A stretch of DNA of 64,000 nucleotides from Fibrobacterota bacterium (GTDB lineage: Bacteria > Fibrobacterota > Fibrobacteria > UBA5070). A program made the position numbers and the translations under genes. The stretch spans positions 1 through 64,000 of the forward strand of contig JAKPQQ010000215.1 in the NCBI GenBank assembly GCA_029557215.1, read 5' to 3'. Of this stretch, positions 46,879 to 56,432 are shown piece by piece; position 1 is the stretch's first letter, and each line of letters begins with the position of its first letter. The notes below the pieces were generated by a model. The model was not told where the DNA came from, ran no database searches, and was given only the letters and a program-made list of their open reading frames with translations.

Positions 46879-48951
46879 CTAGTCGGCGATCAGGAGCCTT
46901 CCGCGGGTGACGCCTGCGGTGCCGCGCCAGACGTACATGTACACACCCGGTCGCACCATCCTGTTTTCGCGGTTGCGCAGATCCCAGACGACTTCCGTTT
47001 CGCCCACCTGCGGGACGATTTCCCGTACCAGGCCGCCGTCGGATGCCAGGATGTCCAGCCGCTCGGAACCCTTGATCCCCGACACGGGAAAACGGATCGC
47101 TTCGCCTTGCCGGGAAGGATTGGGCCGCGGTTCGAGCACCTTGGCCCGCGGTGCGACCGCGCTGCCGAACAGCACCCTCACCGGCCGGGACAGATCCAGC
47201 TCGCCCAAGGCGATGGTGGTCGATCCATCCGACTCGGAAACGGCCACGGGAGTCCATTTTCCGTCGCCGGTCCCGATGAACGCGTTGGATGCGCCCATCC
47301 CCTGCATGCGCAAAGCGGCGTTCTTCAGGACCAGGACGCGATCGGCGTCTTCCAGCACGATGGCATGGCCTCCCGCGGCACCCGCCACCGATGCTCCGAA
47401 CGGATCCTTGGACGCGGATGGCTTCCAGACATCCAGATGCAACAACGGTGTCGCCGCGGCTTCGGTCCGCGACTCTCCCATCAGGACCGGGCCCGCCGGC
47501 GAGCTCCACGTCCATCCCTGGCCCGCATGCGCGGGAACGCGCACCGGCGCGGCGATCTGGCTCCAGTAGGACCGCGAAGATTCGTCGCTGGACTGGGCGC
47601 GCAAGGCCACCGGATTCCCTGGATTGGCGAAGGCCCAGGCGGAACGGGTCGCATCGGCGGCAGAATAACGCACAGAACCGGTATGCCAGGAAACGAAGTT
47701 CCCCAGAGGCGAGGTCCTGGCCCACCCCATGACGGCGCCTGGATCGGGAATCCACACGAGCAGCCGATCCTCCCTCGGGCGGAGGGTGTCCACCAGGATC
47801 TGGAATCCCCCGAGCGGCAGAGGCAACTCCGTCGTGGCATCCTGCTTGGTCAGGATCTCCGACAGGATCGGGAATTGCGCGGCATCCGGATACGGCGAAA
47901 ACCCGGCAGGCCTCCAGGTCGAACGCTTGCCCGTCAAGGCCAACCGCATTGCGTTGCGGACCAGCTGCGAATCGAAGCTTCCCCCGCGAAGCGCCAGCAC
48001 GTTGCGCAGGCTCGCGAGGAAATTCGGCGGTTGCGAAGCCTCGACCTTGCGCGATTCCCAAAGCTCGCGAACCACCCCGTCGCCAAGATCCGTCATCATT
48101 CCGCGGACGAACCACCCGTGGGGGTACCCCTGTTCCTTGATTCCGGTCGGAAAGGGCGACAAGCTGCCGACGCGGGACAACGCGGACGAAAACTGCAGAT
48201 AGTCGCGACTTTCCGGCGCGACCCTGTTTTCCAGGGCGACCGCCGATGCCTCGTGGAATCCGTGGCGATCGAGATGGACTTCGTAGTTGAACTGGACGGC
48301 GTGGAACAACTCGTGGGCGCAGGTGGCTCGAGTGGCCTCGGCCCAATCGACACCGTAGTCGAGTCGGATGGTCGCCCCATCGAGGTCCCGAACCAGCGAG
48401 GGCCTCCAGGGTCCGAAGGTCGTCAGGTTCGCCGCCAACGCCAGAAGGCTCCGACCTTGCCAGCCATCCGGATACGCGATCCCGAAATATTTGCCGGTCA
48501 GGTTCAACGCGGCGGCCACGTCCAGGAACTCCACCGGGTACTTCCCCGGCGGGACGGCTTTGGTCCAGTGGTAGGAATTCGCCGAAGCCTTGGGTGGAAG
48601 GTACCCCAGGGTATCCACGAAGACCCGCCAGGAATGCTCCAACGCATCCGCCGCCACGCGGACGATCCCGGGAATGCTGTCGTCGGTCACGCCATCCTGG
48701 GTCTTGAGCGGGAGCGCCGCGCTTCCTTGGATGTTGTGGACCGCTTCCGTTCCCGTCGACCTGGTGGTCCACCAGATCACGAAATGCTCGGTCTGGTAGG
48801 ACTCGACGACCGCCGCCGCTTGTCTTGGAGCCAGAAGCGATGCGCTACGGAGTTGCTGAAGTCGCGGCATCCGGTCGACGATGTCCGGCAACGCGCAACG
48901 CCGGACTTCGCCCGAAACCCAGGCGAGGATGGTGAGCAGGAAGATCACCAC
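46879..48951 (-). CDS. Secreted HExxH protein with FlgD-like C-terminal domain
   Basis: 690 residues. A hydrophobic N-terminal helix is followed by a region with HELFHAVQFNYE (zinc-metalloprotease HExxH) near residue 215 and an EASAVALEN glutamate downstream. This resembles putative secreted metalloproteases of Fibrobacterota and Myxococcota that I cannot name precisely. The last ~80 residues begin PNPSRQGEAIRFPV and end GVYMYVWRGTAGVTRGRLLI, the FlgD-like Ig domain often used as a type IX sorting tail. The start is a GTG; upstream is the divergent murI. Confidence 0.68.
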   Translation of the reverse strand: MVIFLLTILAWVSGEVRRCALPDIVDRMPRLQQLRSASLLAPRQAAAVVESYQTEHFVIWWTTRSTGTEAVHNIQGSAALPLKTQDGVTDDSIPGIVRVAADALEHSWRVFVDTLGYLPPKASANSYHWTKAVPPGKYPVEFLDVAAALNLTGKYFGIAYPDGWQGRSLLALAANLTTFGPWRPSLVRDLDGATIRLDYGVDWAEATRATCAHELFHAVQFNYEVHLDRHGFHEASAVALENRVAPESRDYLQFSSALSRVGSLSPFPTGIKEQGYPHGWFVRGMMTDLGDGVVRELWESRKVEASQPPNFLASLRNVLALRGGSFDSQLVRNAMRLALTGKRSTWRPAGFSPYPDAAQFPILSEILTKQDATTELPLPLGGFQILVDTLRPREDRLLVWIPDPGAVMGWARTSPLGNFVSWHTGSVRYSAADATRSAWAFANPGNPVALRAQSSDESSRSYWSQIAAPVRVPAHAGQGWTWSSPAGPVLMGESRTEAAATPLLHLDVWKPSASKDPFGASVAGAAGGHAIVLEDADRVLVLKNAALRMQGMGASNAFIGTGDGKWTPVAVSESDGSTTIALGELDLSRPVRVLFGSAVAPRAKVLEPRPNPSRQGEAIRFPVSGIKGSERLDILASDGGLVREIVPQVGETEVVWDLRNRENRMVRPGVYMYVWRGTAGVTRGRLLIAD

Positions 48952-49020
48952 CTACATGGTACAAACAGAAGCTCCGAACGTCCGTCGGAATCGGCGCCCC
49001 AGTCGTTACATTGGATAGCG

Positions 49021-49893
49021 ATGATAGGTGTCTTCGATTCCGGCTTCGGGGGTCTGACGGTGTTGGACGCTCTGATCGAGCGTCTGCCGAGGCACGATTT
49101 CCTGTACCTTTCCGACAACGCTCGAGCGCCTTACGGTGCGCGCAGTCCGGAAGTCGTCCAGAGATTCACCCTGGAAGCCGTGGAATGGCTGTTCGAGCAA
49201 GGGTGCCCGCTGGTGGTCCTGGCCTGCAACACGGCTTCGGCCCGGGCCCTGCGGACCATCCAACTCAAGCATCTGCCCCGGCACCGCGCCGATCGACGCG
49301 TTCTGGGAGTGGTCCGTCCATCCGCCGAAGCCCTGGCCGGCCTTCCTCCCGGAACGATCCCGGGCCTGACACCACCGTCCCAGATCGACGGCATCGTCGC
49401 CGTGCTGGGAACGGAAACGACCATTTCTTCCGACGCCTACGGGATCGAACTGCGCAAACTCGCTCCGCGCCTGCGCCTGATCCAGCAATCCTGCCCCTTG
49501 TGGGTCCCGCTGGTGGAGGCCGGAGAAACAGAAGGTCCCGGCACCGAATGGTTCCTGCATCGTTATCTGGATCCCCTGCTGGAGCGCCCCGATCCACCTC
49601 GGAGAATCTTGCTAGGTTGTACTCATTACCCACTGCTTCTGGACGGAATCCGGCGCATCGTACCTCCCGGGATCGAAGTGCTTGCCCAAGGAGGGTTGGT
49701 GGCGGAGCGTCTGGCGGACTGGCTTCGCAGGCATCCCGAGATGGATGTCCGGCTTGGCAAGGAAGGTCGGCGCAGATTCGCCACCACCGACGATCCGGCT
49801 TGGTTCGCCTCCAACGCAGCGCGGTTCTTGAAGCATCCAGTCGAAGCGTTCCAAGCGCACCTGAAATACTACGAGAAAGGACATTGGGAATGA
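49021..49893 (+). CDS. murI: Glutamate racemase
   Basis: 290 residues. GVFDSGFGGLTVL at the start, catalytic Cys in LACNTASA and the second in GCTHYPLL. It makes D-glutamate for peptidoglycan. A ~20-residue insert around RPSAEALAGLPPG is longer than in E. coli MurI. tRNA-Arg follows 32 bp after the stop. Confidence 0.94.
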   Translation: MIGVFDSGFGGLTVLDALIERLPRHDFLYLSDNARAPYGARSPEVVQRFTLEAVEWLFEQGCPLVVLACNTASARALRTIQLKHLPRHRADRRVLGVVRPSAEALAGLPPGTIPGLTPPSQIDGIVAVLGTETTISSDAYGIELRKLAPRLRLIQQSCPLWVPLVEAGETEGPGTEWFLHRYLDPLLERPDPPRRILLGCTHYPLLLDGIRRIVPPGIEVLAQGGLVAERLADWLRRHPEMDVRLGKEGRRRFATTDDPAWFASNAARFLKHPVEAFQAHLKYYEKGHWE

Positions 49894-49925
49894 CGAGCAA
49901 TTGTTGTTATGTTTGCCTTTCTCCC

Positions 49926-49999
49926 GCGCTCGTGGCGCAATTGGATAGCGCGTCGCCCTCCGAAGGCGAAGGTTGTGGGTTCGACCCCCGCCGAGCGCA
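49926..49999 (+). tRNA. tRNA-Arg (anticodon CCG)
   Basis: Complete cloverleaf of 74 nt: acceptor GCGCTCG/CGAGCGC, D arm GCGC/GCGC, anticodon stem TCGCC/GGCGA with loop CTCCGAA (anticodon CCG at 34-36), T arm GTGGG/CCCGC with TTCGACC loop. No encoded CCA. It reads CGG arginine codons, common in this GC-rich genome. Confidence 0.95.
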
Positions 50000-50014
50000 T
50001 AGGACGGAATGCTT

Positions 50015-53000
50015 ATGAGGTTCGAGACTCGCGCTGTCGGGGTCTTCGAAGTCCTCTCCGTCCAACTGGTGGCCGATGAAGTCTTCGACGCAGGCCGCCT
50101 CCGCCAGGAAACCCTCCGACTCGTCGAGAGGGGTTCCCGGCGCATCATCATCGATCTTGGCGGCGTGGAATACCTGTACTCGGACTCCATCAACGCTCTT
50201 GTCGCCCTGAACCGGCGCATGCTGGAAAGCAGCGGCCGGATGGGCATCCTGGTGCCGCACCCCAAGGTCTACGACATCCTGGTGCGGGCCGGGCTGGAAA
50301 ACATCATGCGGCTCTACCGTTCGGAAGCCGAACTGCAGAGCGATTCCCGCGAACTCATGCGCCAGTCGTCGGCCTGGACGCGACCGGCCGAACTGCTTTC
50401 CGCGGCCACCGCCTCGCAGATGGTCTCGCCGACCACCTTGGCCCCCAAGAATCCGGGCGACCTGCGGGACGCGGCGAGCGCCAGCCAACGCATCCCGCGC
50501 CGACGCGTCGGATCGCGCGTGGAAGTCAAATCCCGTCGCCGAGGCGGACGAGGGCTCGACCAGGATCCCGTCGGGCCCGATTTCCAGCTGCCTCCGCAGC
50601 TGCCGGTGCTCCCCAGCGAATCGTCCACCTTGCGGGCGTTGTCGCAGGATTCGTCGTCGTTCGAGCATTCGCCTCCTCCCCGACCGGGAAGAACGCCCCC
50701 TCCCGCGCCCGCGCAACCCAAGTCGGCCAGCGAAGCCACGGTGTTCCATATTCCGGACAGCTCCCAGCACGACGGTTATTCCACCGACGCCTGGTTGCTC
50801 TCCCTGACCTCGCAGCAAGAGCCGCCCTCGCCTTCGGCTTCGCAGATGGTCGCGCAGGAGATCGCCGCCGACAGCTCGAGCTTCCTTCCCAAGGTCGCTC
50901 CCGGCCAGCCTCCGCTCCAAGACGCGCCATCGCAATTTTCCGCCGAATTCCGATGGGACGATTCGGCGATCCATCCGGTCGACACGCCATCCACGCCTCC
51001 TCCGGCACCTCGCGGGTACGCGCCTCCGCCCCAAGCCTACCAGCCACCCCCGCAGACCTACGCCCCACCGCCGGCGCAAGCATCTCCGTGGACATCCGGA
51101 CAGCAGCCGCACCCGGCACAGCCCCAAGCTCCGCAGAACCGGCAAGCCAGCCAGGCCGAATCGCCGTTCCTGAACGACCCACGCTCGTCCTACCACGACG
51201 TCCCCAGCGCCCACTCGTCGGCCGGCTCACCGGGGTCCGCGTCCGGCGTCAATCCTCGTTCCTCCGTCAGCGATCCTTGGCAGCCGCCTCCGTTCCAGCC
51301 ACTGCCTCCCGATCAGGACATCCGTTCGGCGATCTTCTACGACCACGCGCCTCCGCCGGCCCCGAACCCGCCTCCCGCGCCCAAAGACGCGGCGTGGTCC
51401 GATCCGACCATGGTCATGCCGACGCAGGCACCGGAAGCTCGTCGCCAGGCATCGCCGGCTTCGTCGGGAGCCCACCAGATTCCGGTCCCTCCGCCCGCGG
51501 CCGCGCGTTCCGGAGCCTCGGCGATGGACAGCTGGTTCGGTGGACAGCCCGCGACCCAGCCTCCCCCTGCCCCTCCCGCTCCACGGGCGGCGGCCTCCAG
51601 CACTTCGGTCCACTCGGCTGCGGCGAGCCACACACACACCTCGCTCCCCACCCAACAGCAACCCGATCTGGGAAGCTGGTTCGACAACGGAACACCCGCG
51701 CCGGCACCGGCACCCAGGCCCGCGCCGCCACAACCCGCTCCGCGTTCGCAAGCTTCGGCGACGGATAGCTGGATCTCGCAACCCTCGAGCGCCCCACCCC
51801 CCTCGCCCAGATCGGCGCCTCCCGCTCCCCGATCCAACCCCTCGGCCCAGGACAGCTGGATTTCGCAGTCGCCGGCATCCGCCAGACCGGCTCCCAAATC
51901 GGGGTTCACGCCAAAGCCCGCTCCCGTGCCGACACCGGCACCCAAACCGGCGGCATCGCCTCTGGACAGTTGGATCACGCAATCGCCGGTGGCAGAAAAA
52001 CCCGCCCCGCGATCGACGCAGCATCATCCTGCGCCGTCTCCCGCGCGCGCGGCCGAACCCACCGCCGCCCAGGACAGCTGGATCACGCCATCACCGGCGG
52101 CGTCTCCCAAGTCCAGCCCAAAGAGGTCATCGCCCAAGGATTCCCCGGTCGGCGGAACCGCTTGGAACGATCCATCCCCTCGACAGGGCTCGAAGCGTCC
52201 TCCTCCGGCAACCAAACCTCCATCCTCCTTCGTGGATCTCGACGATCTCGATGCCGAGGAACCGTCCCGCAGGAGTCCGCTGCTGTTGGCGCTCATCGCG
52301 CTCGCGGTGGTCGCGATCATCGGGTTGGGGATTTTCTTCCTGGGCGGGGCCAAGAAGAACGCGACGGATGTTCCTCCAGGAACCACCTCCACCGATTCCT
52401 CCTCGGTGGAGGCCGCACCGCCGCCTCCCGCCGAAGAAGCTCCGGTCGCCGAAACCGCCGAAGAAGTGGCAGCGCCGGAGCCTGTCGAAGAAAAGGTCGT
52501 CCAGAAGCCAGAGCCAAAAAAATCCAAACCGGAACCGAAGAAGACCGCGAGCAAGGAGACGAAAAAGCCTCCTCCGGCGCCGGTGGCACCCGCCCCGGCT
52601 CCCGAGGAGGAACACTCTCCGATCAAGGTCTTCGTGACTTCGCGCCCTTCGGGTGCGACGCTGTTCCTGGACGGATCCAAGACGTGCAAGACCCCTTGCG
52701 AGGTCACCGTCCGCCGCAGGGGACAGCTGGAATTCAATCTGGCCGGCTACCGCAAGCAGACCAAGGCCGTGGACCCGGAAGAAACCCGCGGCACGATCAA
52801 CGTCCAACTCGTGCCCGACGGCGGCGGAAGCGGAGTCGGGAAGATCTACCTCACCAGCGCGCCCACCAACGCGGAAATCGTGGTCGCCGGAAAGGTGGTG
52901 GGCAAGACACCGCGCATGGTCGAACTCCCCGTGGGTTCGCAAAAAGTGACCGTGCGTTCCGGAGTGCTTTCCCGGTCGCGTTCGCTCGACATCCAGTCGG

Positions 53001-53032
53001 GCACCAACACCGCCGAACATTTCAGCCTCTGA
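50015..53032 (+). CDS. STAS-domain protein with DSW-motif linker, membrane helix and two PEGA domains
   Basis: 1005 residues. A cytoplasmic STAS domain (about 1-110: FETRAVGVFEVLSV, IIIDLGGVEYLYSDSINAL) is of the anti-anti-sigma type; the phosphorylatable Ser may be in YSDSIN. A Pro/Ala/Ser-rich linker of about 640 residues carries six short motifs DSWI, DSWF or GSWF, at residues about 504, 553, 583, 612, 650 and 686. A single membrane helix lies at about 754-778, then a Lys/Pro-rich stalk and two PEGA domains (about 868-935 and 942-1000) outside the membrane. STAS proteins usually bind a partner kinase; PEGA domains are surface or wall-facing. Fifteen bases separate it from the tRNA. The start at 50015 has AGGA ten bases upstream; ATG 50009 is an alternative. 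Confidence 0.83.
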   Translation: MRFETRAVGVFEVLSVQLVADEVFDAGRLRQETLRLVERGSRRIIIDLGGVEYLYSDSINALVALNRRMLESSGRMGILVPHPKVYDILVRAGLENIMRLYRSEAELQSDSRELMRQSSAWTRPAELLSAATASQMVSPTTLAPKNPGDLRDAASASQRIPRRRVGSRVEVKSRRRGGRGLDQDPVGPDFQLPPQLPVLPSESSTLRALSQDSSSFEHSPPPRPGRTPPPAPAQPKSASEATVFHIPDSSQHDGYSTDAWLLSLTSQQEPPSPSASQMVAQEIAADSSSFLPKVAPGQPPLQDAPSQFSAEFRWDDSAIHPVDTPSTPPPAPRGYAPPPQAYQPPPQTYAPPPAQASPWTSGQQPHPAQPQAPQNRQASQAESPFLNDPRSSYHDVPSAHSSAGSPGSASGVNPRSSVSDPWQPPPFQPLPPDQDIRSAIFYDHAPPPAPNPPPAPKDAAWSDPTMVMPTQAPEARRQASPASSGAHQIPVPPPAAARSGASAMDSWFGGQPATQPPPAPPAPRAAASSTSVHSAAASHTHTSLPTQQQPDLGSWFDNGTPAPAPAPRPAPPQPAPRSQASATDSWISQPSSAPPPSPRSAPPAPRSNPSAQDSWISQSPASARPAPKSGFTPKPAPVPTPAPKPAASPLDSWITQSPVAEKPAPRSTQHHPAPSPARAAEPTAAQDSWITPSPAASPKSSPKRSSPKDSPVGGTAWNDPSPRQGSKRPPPATKPPSSFVDLDDLDAEEPSRRSPLLLALIALAVVAIIGLGIFFLGGAKKNATDVPPGTTSTDSSSVEAAPPPPAEEAPVAETAEEVAAPEPVEEKVVQKPEPKKSKPEPKKTASKETKKPPPAPVAPAPAPEEEHSPIKVFVTSRPSGATLFLDGSKTCKTPCEVTVRRRGQLEFNLAGYRKQTKAVDPEETRGTINVQLVPDGGGSGVGKIYLTSAPTNAEIVVAGKVVGKTPRMVELPVGSQKVTVRSGVLSRSRSLDIQSGTNTAEHFSL

Positions 53033-53430
53033 TGGCGGAAAACGCTCCATCCCTGGTGCCCCTGGCACGCGAAAACGGCTTTGGCGAAGAAGGCCTGCGC
53101 CTGTTGCTGGCGGTGATCCACGGTCTGTCCATGCGCCGATCGCTGGCGGGCGACGGTCCGCACCTGGGAGCCGAACACGTGGCGATGGGGTTTTTCCATA
53201 CCGTCCAGGAACGGTTCGGGGTTCTGACCCGCGACGTCCTGGAGCACTGGGGACTCGAATCCCCCGCGTTGCTGGGCAAGGCGGTGGCGCTGTTGGTGGA
53301 CGCCGGCTTCCTGGCGCGTTCCAGCGACGAACTGGACGACTACGACCGGATCCCGGAGCCTCCCGAGGAATGGCCCGAACCGCCCGATCCTCCTCCCGTG
53401 CGCGAGACCACGTCGTGGAGCGGAGGCTGA
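53032..53430 (+). CDS. Minf_1886-family protein
   Basis: 132 residues. GAEHVAMGFFHTVQERFGVLTRDVLEHWGL followed by GKAVALLVDAGFLARSSDELDDY is the pattern of the Minf_1886 family, a small protein of unknown function found in Fibrobacterota, Verrucomicrobia and others. The ATG shares one base with the stop of the STAS gene. Its Pro-rich tail overlaps the start of mqnA. Confidence 0.8.
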   Translation: MAENAPSLVPLARENGFGEEGLRLLLAVIHGLSMRRSLAGDGPHLGAEHVAMGFFHTVQERFGVLTRDVLEHWGLESPALLGKAVALLVDAGFLARSSDELDDYDRIPEPPEEWPEPPDPPPVRETTSWSGG

Positions 53431-54179
53431 ACCCGGACACCCCGCTTTCCAAGGTGCGGATCGCTTCCGTGCCCTATCTCAACGCGGCCCCCCTCGTGCA
53501 CGGGCTTCCCGACATCCGCAGCGCGGTGCCTTCCAAACTGGCGCATTGGCTGGATTCCGGCGAATGCGACCTGGCCGTCCTTTCGATCGGGGCCGCGCTG
53601 GAACGCCCCGATTGGCGGGTGCTGCCGGATCTCGGCGTGGCCGCCGACGGAGCGGTCCGCACCGTGCTGGTCCTGCACCCCGGCCCTCTGGACAAGATCC
53701 GTCGCCTGCGGCTGGATCCCGCCTCGCGCACCTCCAACATCCTGGCGCGGATCGTGGTCGAGGAAGCCTCGGGCGCCGCGCCGGAAATCGCCGACGACGC
53801 CCAGGCCCGCGTGGTGATCGGCGACCCCGCCTTCGCGCACGACCCGGACCGCGAAGGGACCGACCTCGCCCTGGCCTGGAAGCGGCTCACCGGCCTCCCC
53901 ATGGTCTTCGCGGGGTGGATCGCTGGAAGACGGCTTTCGCAGGACCCGATCCTGCTGCAGGAAACAAGGGTCGCGCTGCTGGAGGCCTGGCGGGCCAACA
54001 TGGCGGACTTGACGGAAATCGTCGAGTCGCAGGCGGTGGTGGCGCCGGAAACCGCCCGCGCCTATTTCCAGGAGAACATCCACTACCCGCTCGACGAGCG
54101 TTTCCACGCCGGCGCCGACCTCTTCGCGCGCAAGGCCGCCGCCCTGGGGTTCGGGTCCGGATCGGTGCCGTGGGCGTGA
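53415..54179 (+). CDS. mqnA: Chorismate dehydratase of the futalosine pathway
   Basis: About 254 residues. VRIASVPYLNAAPLVHGL at the start, VIGDPAF in the middle, and the periplasmic-binding-protein-like fold of MqnA/MqnD. It makes 3-enolpyruvoyl-benzoate from chorismate, the first step of menaquinone synthesis by the futalosine route. The start is uncertain: GTG at 53415 or GTG at 53454; both lie at or after the stop of the Minf_1886 gene. It overlaps the next gene by 4 bp (GTGA). Confidence 0.9.
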   Translation: MERRLNPDTPLSKVRIASVPYLNAAPLVHGLPDIRSAVPSKLAHWLDSGECDLAVLSIGAALERPDWRVLPDLGVAADGAVRTVLVLHPGPLDKIRRLRLDPASRTSNILARIVVEEASGAAPEIADDAQARVVIGDPAFAHDPDREGTDLALAWKRLTGLPMVFAGWIAGRRLSQDPILLQETRVALLEAWRANMADLTEIVESQAVVAPETARAYFQENIHYPLDERFHAGADLFARKAAALGFGSGSVPWA

Positions 54180-55426
54180 TCGTCCAGGCCGAACGCATGT
54201 GGCTGGGCCCCGGCCGCATCGAGGAAGGCTGGGGACTGCGGACGGAAAACGGGAAGATCCAGGACGTGGGCCCGGTCCGCAAGCTGCGCCAGGGACGCCC
54301 GCTGGGCGAAACGGTGCTGGACTGCGGCCGCACCCTCCTGATGCCGGGCCTGGTGAACGCGCACGTGCACCTGGAACTGGGTTGGCTGCGCGACCGGACC
54401 AACGCCCGGCTGGGGTTCGCATCCTGGGTGCGCGACCTGCGCCGATTCCAGATCGAGGACGAAGCCGCCATGGGCAAGGACGAATTCCGTCACGCCATGG
54501 TCCAGGCGATCCGCCTGGGCGCGATCGAGATGCTGCACCACGGCACCACCACCTTCCTGGACGTGTCCAACACCGGGCTCCCGGGCGAGATCCTTCCCGG
54601 GAACGGCCCCCGGTCGCTGGCCGCGCTGGAATGCCTGGGCCTGGATCGCCGGAAGGCCGCGAGCGTCCTGGAGCGGGCCGAAGCCTACCTGGAAGCGGGT
54701 CCGCGCGGACGGATCAGCCCGCTGGCGGTGCCGCACGCCCTTTATTCGTGCTCGGGTCCGCTCCTGAAAGGAATGGGCGCGCTGGCCGGCCGCCAGGGGT
54801 TCACGAGCATCCACATGGTGGAAAGCTCCGAGGAGGCCGACCTCTACCAGCTGGGCATGGGCAAGCTCAAGGGATTCGTGGACGAAATCTGTCCCGACCA
54901 CGACATCCTGGTGGGCGAGGACCCGCTGGAGCGGTTCGAGCGGTTCGTGGGACAGGTTCCGTCGTTCCTGGCCGTGCACGGCTACGCGCTGTCGCCGGGA
55001 CAGGTCCAGCGGTTGTCGCGCATGGGCGCGGCGGTGTGCCTGTGCCCTTCCAGCCGCGGGTTCTTCCTGCATCCGTCCATCCCCCTGGCCGACCTGGCGC
55101 GCCACAAGATCCCCGTGTGCCTGGGAACCGACTCGCTCGCGTCGGCCCCCACCTTGTCGCTCTGGCGCGAGATGGCCGTCCTGCACCAGGAGCACCCCGA
55201 CCTGGACCCGGGACGGATCCTGTCGTGGGCCACCGAAGGCGGCGCGCGCGCCCTTGGCGTGCCGGCCGGTCGCCTGCAGGCGGGCCTTTCGGCCGACTGG
55301 ATCGCGGTGGAGACCGCGGATGTGCCCGACGACGACCTGGAATCGTTCCTGGTCGACGAGGAACCCGACGTGCGGGTGGTGTGCGTGGAAGGCGAGATCC
55401 TGCTGGACGGCCGCTGGGAGGGGTGA
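54176..55426 (+). CDS. Amidohydrolase, probable aminodeoxyfutalosine deaminase (MqnX-like)
   Basis: 416 residues. Metal-binding HVHLELG, HMVESSEEADLY, HGYALS and GTDSLAS are the zinc or iron sites of the amidohydrolase superfamily (cytosine deaminase and S-adenosylhomocysteine deaminase group). Its GTG start overlaps the mqnA stop. Some futalosine-pathway bacteria use such a deaminase to turn aminodeoxyfutalosine into futalosine, so the linkage makes that the likely job; it is an inference. Confidence 0.82.
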   Translation: MIVQAERMWLGPGRIEEGWGLRTENGKIQDVGPVRKLRQGRPLGETVLDCGRTLLMPGLVNAHVHLELGWLRDRTNARLGFASWVRDLRRFQIEDEAAMGKDEFRHAMVQAIRLGAIEMLHHGTTTFLDVSNTGLPGEILPGNGPRSLAALECLGLDRRKAASVLERAEAYLEAGPRGRISPLAVPHALYSCSGPLLKGMGALAGRQGFTSIHMVESSEEADLYQLGMGKLKGFVDEICPDHDILVGEDPLERFERFVGQVPSFLAVHGYALSPGQVQRLSRMGAAVCLCPSSRGFFLHPSIPLADLARHKIPVCLGTDSLASAPTLSLWREMAVLHQEHPDLDPGRILSWATEGGARALGVPAGRLQAGLSADWIAVETADVPDDDLESFLVDEEPDVRVVCVEGEILLDGRWEG

Positions 55427-55589
55427 AAAGCCTCCCGAGCCCGTTCGCAAAAACAAATCGTTCGCGCCTTGCATCTCCGACAATCCTCGATCGCGAAAGG
55501 CTCCGAAGCCTGCTACCGTTCGCGGATCGCCTTCCACGAGTTCACGGCAACGGGCGGCGCGGTGGCTTTGGCGATCGTATGATGTATCC

Positions 55590-56432
55590 ATGGAGAAGAC
55601 CGGCCCGGATATCTTCCGCTACGCGGACTACCGCCAGTTCCTCAAGGATTGGTGGAGCTGGAAGAAGCGTTCGTCGCGCATCGCGTCATTCCGTTCCTTC
55701 GCCATGAAGGCGGGCACCGCCCCGAGCCTTCTCAAGGACATCATCGAAGGACGCCGGCGCCTGACCGCCGACACCGTCGTGAAGTTCACCCCGGCCTTGG
55801 GGCTGTCCGATCCCGAATCGTCCTACCTGGCCCTGCTGGCGCGGTTCGGGAACGCCCGCAACGTCGCGGAAAAGAACCACGCCTTCGCCGAAATGGCCAA
55901 GGTCCGGCGCAAGATGTTCCTCAAGTTCCTGCCTCCCGAGAAATACGCCCTGTGGACCACCTGGTACCACGCTTCCATTCGGGAATTGACGGCGCTGGAG
56001 GACTTCCAGGAAGATCCCGAATGGATCGCCCACCGGCTGGAACCACCCATCTCGGTCCGGCAAGCCAAGGACGCCCTGGCCCTGTTGATGCGCACGGGAC
56101 TCCTGCAACGCGACGATCGCGGTCGGTTGCGCCCGGCCGAACCCGCCGTCAGCACGGAATACGAAACGCCCAACCAGCTGGTGCGGCACTTCAACCAGGA
56201 GATGATCGGCTTGGCGCTCACGGCGCCCGATCGGTTCGAACCGTCCCAACGCGAAGTCGGAGGCCTCACCCTGGGGTTGTCGGCCGAATGCTACGACCGG
56301 ATCAAGGAACGGATCCGGATCTTCAAGGAGGAGATCCTCGCCATGGTGGTGGAAGACCCGCGCGGATCCGAAACGATCGCCCAGTTGAACATCCAGCTGT
56401 TCCCCCTCTCGCGCAAGGAGGTGGCGGCATGA
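55590..56432 (+). CDS. TIGR02147-family protein
   Basis: 280 residues. FRYADYRQFLKDWWSWKK at the start, then FRSFAMKAGTAPSLLKDIIEGRRRLT (a helix-turn-helix-like part), KYALWTTWYHASIREL, and a C-terminal QLNIQLFPLS are the marks of TIGR02147, a family expanded in Fibrobacter succinogenes and of unknown role. The HTH-like segment suggests DNA binding. It overlaps the small lipoprotein gene by 4 bp. The 163 bp before it show no gene; a TATGAT hexamer lies just before the start. Confidence 0.88.
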   Translation: MEKTGPDIFRYADYRQFLKDWWSWKKRSSRIASFRSFAMKAGTAPSLLKDIIEGRRRLTADTVVKFTPALGLSDPESSYLALLARFGNARNVAEKNHAFAEMAKVRRKMFLKFLPPEKYALWTTWYHASIRELTALEDFQEDPEWIAHRLEPPISVRQAKDALALLMRTGLLQRDDRGRLRPAEPAVSTEYETPNQLVRHFNQEMIGLALTAPDRFEPSQREVGGLTLGLSAECYDRIKERIRIFKEEILAMVVEDPRGSETIAQLNIQLFPLSRKEVAA

